Positions 59,506 through 64,000 of a DNA stretch of 64,000 bases are shown here, one piece after another. Numbering within the stretch: the stretch's first letter is position 1; the number at the start of each line of letters is the position of its first letter. The DNA is taken from NCBI GenBank assembly GCA_013349325.1, contig DUZX01000002.1, positions 1 through 64,000 of the forward strand, written 5' to 3'. The notes below the pieces were generated by a model. The model was not told where the DNA came from and did no database searches. It saw only the letters and a program-made list of their open reading frames with translations. The position numbers were made by a program, and so were the translations under genes. The stretch comes from Desulfuromonadales bacterium (GTDB lineage Bacteria > Desulfobacterota > Desulfuromonadia > Geobacterales > Pseudopelobacteraceae).

Positions 59506-60153
59506 TTACTGAAGCGAAGTGACGCCGTGCAGAATGGCAAACTTAACTAGTTCAGCAATATTGCTGACCCCCAGTTTCTGCATGAGTCTGCTACGGTAGG
59601 TTTCAACACTCTTTGGCGAAATATTCAATGACAAGGCTATGGCTGCGCTGGTGTTTCCTTCAGTCACAAGCTGCAATATCTCGCGTTCTCTGCGGCTCAA
59701 CGAGTTTAATGGCGAATCAGGTGCTTTCCCGGAGCTTACAGGCCGCGTGGCCATCAGGTCATCCACAATCTCAGGGGCATAGTAGTGCCCCCTCATGATT
59801 GAACTGATTGCCTTGCGCAGCTCTGGACCGACGGATTCCTTCAAAATATACCCCCTTGCTCCCGCCTGTTTCGCCTGACATATGTATTCGAGGGAGTGGT
59901 GCATAGAAATGATGATGACCTTTACCGAGGGCACTCTTTCTTTCAGAATTGCTGTCGCCTCTATCCCGTTTAGCTCCGGCATCGAAATATCCATTATCAA
60001 CACATCCGGGAGCAGTTCTCCTGCCAGACGGACTGCCTCCCTGCCGTTGCTGGCTTCGCCGACCACTGCCACCTCCTCCACAGACTCAAGGATCATCCTC
60101 AATCCGTTCCGGACTATATCGTGGTCATCGGCTATAAGAATTCTGACAAGCAT
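59506..60153 (-). CDS. NarL/FixJ-family response regulator
   Basis: A 215-residue regulator with receiver (IADDHDIVRNGLRMILESVE, LIMDISMPELNG, GYILKESV) and C-terminal LuxR-type helix-turn-helix (LSRREREILQLVTEGNTSAA, ISPKSVETYRSRLMQKLGVS). It pairs with the NarX-like kinase upstream. The ATG at 60153 follows AGGAG. It ends 139 bp before the MCP start, so the pair could feed expression of the che-rsb block. Confidence 0.92.
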   Translation of the reverse strand: MLVRILIADDHDIVRNGLRMILESVEEVAVVGEASNGREAVRLAGELLPDVLIMDISMPELNGIEATAILKERVPSVKVIIISMHHSLEYICQAKQAGARGYILKESVGPELRKAISSIMRGHYYAPEIVDDLMATRPVSSGKAPDSPLNSLSRREREILQLVTEGNTSAAIALSLNISPKSVETYRSRLMQKLGVSNIAELVKFAILHGVTSLQ

Positions 60154-60261
60154 CTGTTTACTCCTGCACTGGATTACGGACTGGAACATCACGTATTTTT
60201 GAAGCCATTTTGATACATGGTTATTCGTTCTCCGTCTGTCAGGAAAGCATGATGGCGAAAA

Positions 60262-62312
60262 TTATTCCTCTATCCTCACCGTTACGACAGTTCCTTTCCC
60301 AGGTTGCGAATCAAGATGAAAGGTTCCGCCTACCAGTTCACACCTCTCCTTCATGCTTTTAAGCCCAATGCCGCTGATGGCGGACGCGCCTTCACCGCTG
60401 TATGGGATGAAACCTGCGCCGTCATCAGAGATGATAAGGTTTATGGTGCCGTCGTCATACATGAGGTCCACAGTCACCTGTTCGGCCTTCGCATGTTTGG
60501 CGCAATTCGTGAACGATTCCTGTAAAACCCGGAAGATCACCAATTCGATTGTGTCAGTCAGCCTCGGAACCTCATCAGGAATGTTAAGCGCAACTTTAAT
60601 GTCTGTTCGCAGCATGTATTGATTTGCATAATGGTTGATCGCAGTAATCAGGCCGAAATCATCCAGACCGGGTGGCCGGAGGTTTCCCATGACGTTTCTT
60701 GCGGTCCGGCTGATTGATCTGATCAGCGATGCAGTGTCATCAATCCTTGCAAGAACTTTTTCATTTGCACTGTCATTCAGCCCATCACGAATGATCTCCA
60801 GGTTGATTCCCAGAGCGGTCAGGTCTCTTCCGATCTCATCGTGGAGATCTGAAGAAATCTGTTTCTTAATCTCTTCTTCAATCTCCATAAGACGGACCGC
60901 AGCGTTGCGCTTTTCTTCCTCAACCTGTTTACGATCTGTAATATCTGACGCCATGCTCATGGCTATACGACGCCCGTCTGAAAGCTGCCCCAGTGAAACA
61001 GAGCTAAAATCCCAGACACGACTGGTGCCATCTTTTGTGTTGATTACATATTCTCCTTCAGATTTTCGGTGAACAAGGTCATAGAGCGTCTCAATAACCT
61101 CAATGACTGATTCTTTTTGTGCGTCAAATGCCTTCTCTGTCCAGATGGCGATAGTCGGTATGTCGGCATGTGAATATCCGCACAGTTCCGTCCATGTCCT
61201 GCTGATCATTATTACTTCGCCATCTTCGGCATGAATCATGACAGGGAATGGAGACTCTTCAATGAGTTGACGGAATCTGAATTCACTCTGGTTCAATTCC
61301 TTTTCTGCCAGGGTACTTGCTTCCAGTTGCTGAGCCAGTATTCTGTTGCGAAACTGATTCAGCAAAAGAGCGAGGGTCATGAACAGGAGAATGGAGCTGA
61401 TAGCAGACTGGATGAAAAATCCGGATTCCATCCGAAGGATTGTGGCAGCGTCGCGGTCTATGAATACAGACCAGCCTTCTGGCTTTAGCGGCGCGTATGA
61501 GATATGTCGGGTTCTGCCATCAAGCAGGGTATCGGCAATGGAAAATGTCTGTTCCAGGGGGTCTGAAATCTTCTGCCTGGCGGAGAAAAACGGATAGGGG
61601 GCAAGCTTTTTTTCGTAGGCAAAGCCATCACTGTAGATCAGGTTGCCATTGCGGTCTGCGATATGTCTGTGAATACCTTGATCAGTAGCAAAGCGGCGGA
61701 CAAACTTTGCTACATTCGCAATCCTAAAGGAACTTGCCAGAAAGCCGACCACCCCATTTTGTTCATCAAAAATGGGTGTTGCAATTTGAATGGCTAAATC
61801 CTTCTCGTCGACCAGGCTGAATACCGCGTCGGTGACGTACGTGCGATGGGTTTTTTTACATCCCGGATACCACTCCCTGTTAGCCAGATTGTGACTGAGC
61901 AGTTCATCGGGTAAGACGCGGGTAAGACGCGGGTAAGACGCGGGTAAGACGCCAATACATTGGCATCTTTGTCCGCGACAATGACCCTTTCAATGTCCGG
62001 CTCATTGCTGATGAGGCTGTTCAGATGCCTCGCGATGCTGGCGGCATCTTTCTTCCTTGCGCCTTCCATCAATAGTGGTCTACTTGCATACGACTCTAAG
62101 GTGTTGGATAAATGATCAATATGTTCTTTCAGTAACAGCGCGAGAAAACCGGCATTGACCCGGTCATTTCTTAGCAGCATTCGGGCGCTGCTTTTATAGC
62201 GTTCCAGACAGACAATGAAGCAGACAGAGCCGATGAGCGCCAAAAGAATCAGTGCGTGAACAAACGGGTTTGTCCTCAGTATCCAGTGATGTTGCTGATT
62301 TTGTCTGGTCAT
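60262..62312 (-). pseudogene. NarX-type sensor kinase split by an 11-bp repeat frameshift
   Basis: Two open frames together make one kinase. The first (62312-61794) has a membrane helix (FVHALILLALIGSVCFIV) and the start of a Cache-like sensor (ISNEPDIERVIVADKDANVL). The second (open from the repeat to 60262) has the sensor end (LSHNLANREWYPGCKKTHRT), a second membrane helix, a PAS domain, a HisKA_3 domain (IKKQISSDLHDEIGRDLTAL) and a HATPase domain. They meet at four copies of an 11-bp unit at 61908-61952. With three copies the frame reads through, giving about 679 residues. As sequenced, a full kinase cannot be made without slippage. Confidence 0.88.
61908..61952. repeat. 11-bp tandem repeat, four copies, inside the kinase gene
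   Basis: CGGGTAAGACG repeats with GGGTAAGA beginning at 61909, 61920, 61931 and 61942. The unit is not a multiple of three, so copy number sets the reading frame. Confidence 0.95.
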
Positions 62313-62850
62313 AACTCAACACTCGCATAAAACAAACCGGATACTGCTGATGCAGATTGAAAGCTTCGCAACAGCATTTAGCTTGTTAAAGCACATTCCT
62401 ATTAAGATTCTGGAGGGCAAAATTGAACAGAACAACAACTGCAGCGGTTTTGATTCTGGTAGGGCTGTCTGCCCAGTAACCGTACACATATTCGATGCTC
62501 GAGTTATGCAGTTTAGCTCTTTTGCGGAGGATATCAACTTAGAAAACTTTTGCTAAATTGTCTTCATACTGAAACAGGGTGGGGTGAAAATTGAAGTCGG
62601 GAATTTTGAATTTATGCCGGAATGGAGAGTTTGCGGAAAGTGGGGCTGCTGTCACAAGAAAAAACATGATGAGAAAGGCGAATACAATGCAGCGCTTCAT
62701 GATGCCTGCGGTGTTAAACACGATTCCAATACAGGAAATGGAACAGCTCCTTAACCACATGCAGAGCAACACACAATTCGTTGCTGGCTACAGTTCCCAG
62801 CTTAAATAAGCAGACAGAACAAATGCTGCACATTTAATAGGCAAATATTG
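62313..62850. other. Region upstream of nifE regulatory sequences
   Basis: About 540 bp between the kinase and the nifE promoter region. Apart from the doubtful small frame at 62539-62700 no gene is supported, and no tRNA, strong hairpin or repeat is seen. Confidence 0.45.
62539..62700 (-). CDS. Possible 53-residue exported peptide
   Basis: An open frame whose first half looks like a signal peptide (MKRCIVFAFLIMFFLVTAAP, then LSANS), followed by a short polar tail (IPDFNFHPTLFQYEDNLAK). The ribosome-binding site (GCAGG) is weak. It may be real, or a chance frame. Confidence 0.3.
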   Translation of the reverse strand: MKRCIVFAFLIMFFLVTAAPLSANSPFRHKFKIPDFNFHPTLFQYEDNLAKVF

Positions 62851-62852
62851 CA

Positions 62853-62869
62853 ACATCCCCTCGTAAAAA
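62853..62869 (+). promoter_or_regulatory. Upstream element of the nifE promoter
   Basis: ACATCCC running into CTCGTAAAAA (62860-62869), 57 bp before the -24 GG. It is shared with nifH (58 bp). Confidence 0.5.
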
Positions 62870-62915
62870 AATATAAATATACATAATATCGGTCTATTAC
62901 ATCAACAACAGACCT

Positions 62916-62930
62916 TGGCACGCCCCGTGC
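62916..62930 (+). promoter_or_regulatory. Sigma-54 promoter of nifE
   Basis: TGGCAC-GCCCC-GTGC, a near-consensus -24/-12 element. The expected start is near 62942. Confidence 0.87.
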
Positions 62931-62967
62931 TTAAGAACAACCATAATAGTTTTCGCGAATATTCATC

Positions 62968-63007
62968 GGCAACGGCGCCACCACGTATGATTTGGGGCGC
63001 CGTTTTG
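62968..63007 (+). promoter_or_regulatory. nifE leader: ANTAR-like hairpin overlapping a terminator
   Basis: GGC-AACGGC-GCC (62968-62979) can form a hexaloop hairpin with A1 and G4. The competing terminator pairs ACGGCGCC with GGCGCCGT (62972-63003), then TTTG. A further hairpin, TGTGGTG with CACCACA (63007-63032), follows before the ribosome-binding site. Confidence 0.68.
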
Positions 63008-63052
63008 TGTGGTGCTCACGAAAGCTCACCACAAGCAGGTGAGGAGAAAATT

Positions 63053-64000
63053 ATGGCAAAGCCCGACTACTACGACGTAACTGACTGCGAAACAAACGAT
63101 AAGGGTGCGCCCAAATTCTGCAAAAAATCAGAACCGGGCGAAGGAACTGAGCGTTCCTGTGCCTATGATGGTGCACGGGTCGTGTTGATGCCGATTACAG
63201 ACGCCATCCATCTTGTGCACGGTCCGATCGGCTGTGCCGGCAATTCATGGGACAACCGTGGCGCCCGCTCTTCGGATGCCCAGCTGTATCGACGCGGCTT
63301 TACGACCGAGATGATGGAAAATGACGTCATTTTTGGCGGTGAAAAAAAACTCTACAAAGCAATTCTCGATCTGGCGGAACGTTATAAGGATCAGGCCCGC
63401 GCTATCTTCGTCTACGCCACCTGCGTGACCGCCATGACCGGCGATGATGTCGAGTCGGTCTGTATTGCGGCACAAAGCAAAGTAGCCATCCCGATTATCC
63501 CGGTCAACACTCCCGGCTTCATCGGTGATAAAAATATCGGCAACCGCCTGGCCGGTGAGATTCTCTTTAAATACGTTATCGGTACGACCGAGCCACCCGC
63601 ACTGGGAGAATATCCGATCAACCTGATCGGCGAATACAATATTGCCGGTGATCTGTGGGGCATGTTGCCGCTGTTTGACCGTCTGGGAGTACAGGTTCTC
63701 TCCTGCTTCAGCGGCGATTCAAAATTCGAGGAGTTGCGCTACGCGCACCGGGCCAAACTCAATATCATAATCTGCTCAAAATCGCTGACCAACCTCGCCA
63801 AGAAAATGCAGAAAGCGTATGGCATGCCGTATCTGGAGGAGTCATTCTACGGCATGACCGATACCGCCAAGGCGCTGCGCGACATCGCCCGTGAACTGGA
63901 CAACATCGTTAATGGCCTTGAAAAGCGAACCATGCAGGACCGGGTCGAACGGCTGATTCAGGAGGAAGAGCAGAAATGCCGCACTGCCATTGCACCCTAC
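63053..64000 (+). CDS. nifE: Nitrogenase cofactor scaffold NifE (partial)
   Basis: The first 316 codons of NifE, cut by the window end. With NifN it forms the scaffold on which NifB-co matures to FeMo-cofactor. Conserved segments are ERSCAYDGARVVLMPITDAI, HLVHGPIGCAGNSWDNRGAR, FVYATCVTAMTGDDVESVC and GEYNIAGDLWGMLPLFDRLG. The Cys pattern and the DNRGARSS stretch distinguish it from NifD. The ATG follows GAGGAG. nifN and others presumably follow. Confidence 0.95.
   Translation, partial: MAKPDYYDVTDCETNDKGAPKFCKKSEPGEGTERSCAYDGARVVLMPITDAIHLVHGPIGCAGNSWDNRGARSSDAQLYRRGFTTEMMENDVIFGGEKKLYKAILDLAERYKDQARAIFVYATCVTAMTGDDVESVCIAAQSKVAIPIIPVNTPGFIGDKNIGNRLAGEILFKYVIGTTEPPALGEYPINLIGEYNIAGDLWGMLPLFDRLGVQVLSCFSGDSKFEELRYAHRAKLNIIICSKSLTNLAKKMQKAYGMPYLEESFYGMTDTAKALRDIARELDNIVNGLEKRTMQDRVERLIQEEEQKCRTAIAPY

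Noticed and set aside
59506-62312. The NarL/NarX pair as the partner kinase system of the ANTAR regulator
   Set aside because: The kinase lies next to its own LuxR-type regulator, 30 kb from the ANTAR gene; nothing links it to the ANTAR receiver.

Overview
The window looks like the chromosome of a nitrogen-fixing, anaerobic delta-proteobacterium of the Geobacter/Pelobacter type (Desulfobacterota). This is inferred from the mixture: a short NifB without a NifX tail, a compact NifD/NifK pair, sigma-54 promoters on nif genes, an ANTAR response regulator, DraG, an acetate-permease-like symporter with its small DUF4212 subunit, HypD, NhaD, and a very large signal-transduction load. No sequence search was possible, so the genus is an inference.

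Layout. 1-9.8 kb: housekeeping and accessory genes (hybrid sensor kinase, outer-membrane protein, methyltransferase, HAD phosphatase, a protoglobin-PsiE fusion, hypD, a PIN-domain remnant, nhaD, a membrane protein). 10-13.6 kb: an IclR-type regulator followed by a two-subunit solute symporter. 14-22.6 kb: a CBS/DUF294 protein, serS with tRNA-Ser(UGA) directly downstream, a CapA-like protein, a B12-binding radical SAM protein, and a Kup potassium transporter. 22.9-28.1 kb: a decayed type I restriction-modification locus. Its hsdM is intact, a DUF4143 ATPase sits between hsdM and hsdS, hsdS has one target-recognition domain, a RAYT transposase gene with REP palindromes follows, and hsdR survives only as its two ends fused in frame. 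28.1-42.7 kb: nitrogen-fixation island one (Na/Ca antiporter, ANTAR regulator, draG, nifB, an acetyltransferase, nifV, two small nif-linked proteins, modE-modA-modB-modC, nifH-nifD-nifK). 42.9-59.4 kb: a run of 19 genes on the minus strand joining a complete chemosensory set (MCP, triple-CheW, CheB, HEAT protein, CheR, CheY, CheA, STAS, receiver, second MCP) to an Rsb stressosome-like set (RsbR, RsbS, two RsbT-like kinases, RsbX-like phosphatase) and then a histidine kinase, receiver, ParA-type ATPase and receiver. 59.5-62.3 kb: a NarL/NarX-type pair whose kinase is broken by an 11-bp tandem repeat. 63.05 kb to the end: nifE, cut by the window edge.

How it fits together. The nif genes look controlled at two steps. 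First, sigma-54 promoters lie before nifB, nifH and nifE, and nifH and nifE share an upstream element at nearly the same distance. Second, all three leaders carry a 12-nt motif (GGCAANGRCGCC) that overlaps the 5' arm of an intrinsic terminator and can fold into a hexaloop hairpin with A1 and G4, the signature read by ANTAR proteins. The ANTAR regulator at 29.2 kb is the obvious candidate antiterminator. ModE/ModABC supply molybdenum and NifV supplies homocitrate for FeMo-cofactor. NifB makes the cofactor core and DraG reactivates ADP-ribosylated NifH.

The most unusual system is the che-rsb block, which lies between nifHDK and nifE. It has every part needed to couple methylation-adaptive sensing to a partner-switching cascade, but no sigma factor and no flagellar gene is visible. 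The second most unusual feature is the 11-bp repeat in the NarX-like kinase: three copies restore the frame, four (as here) break it.
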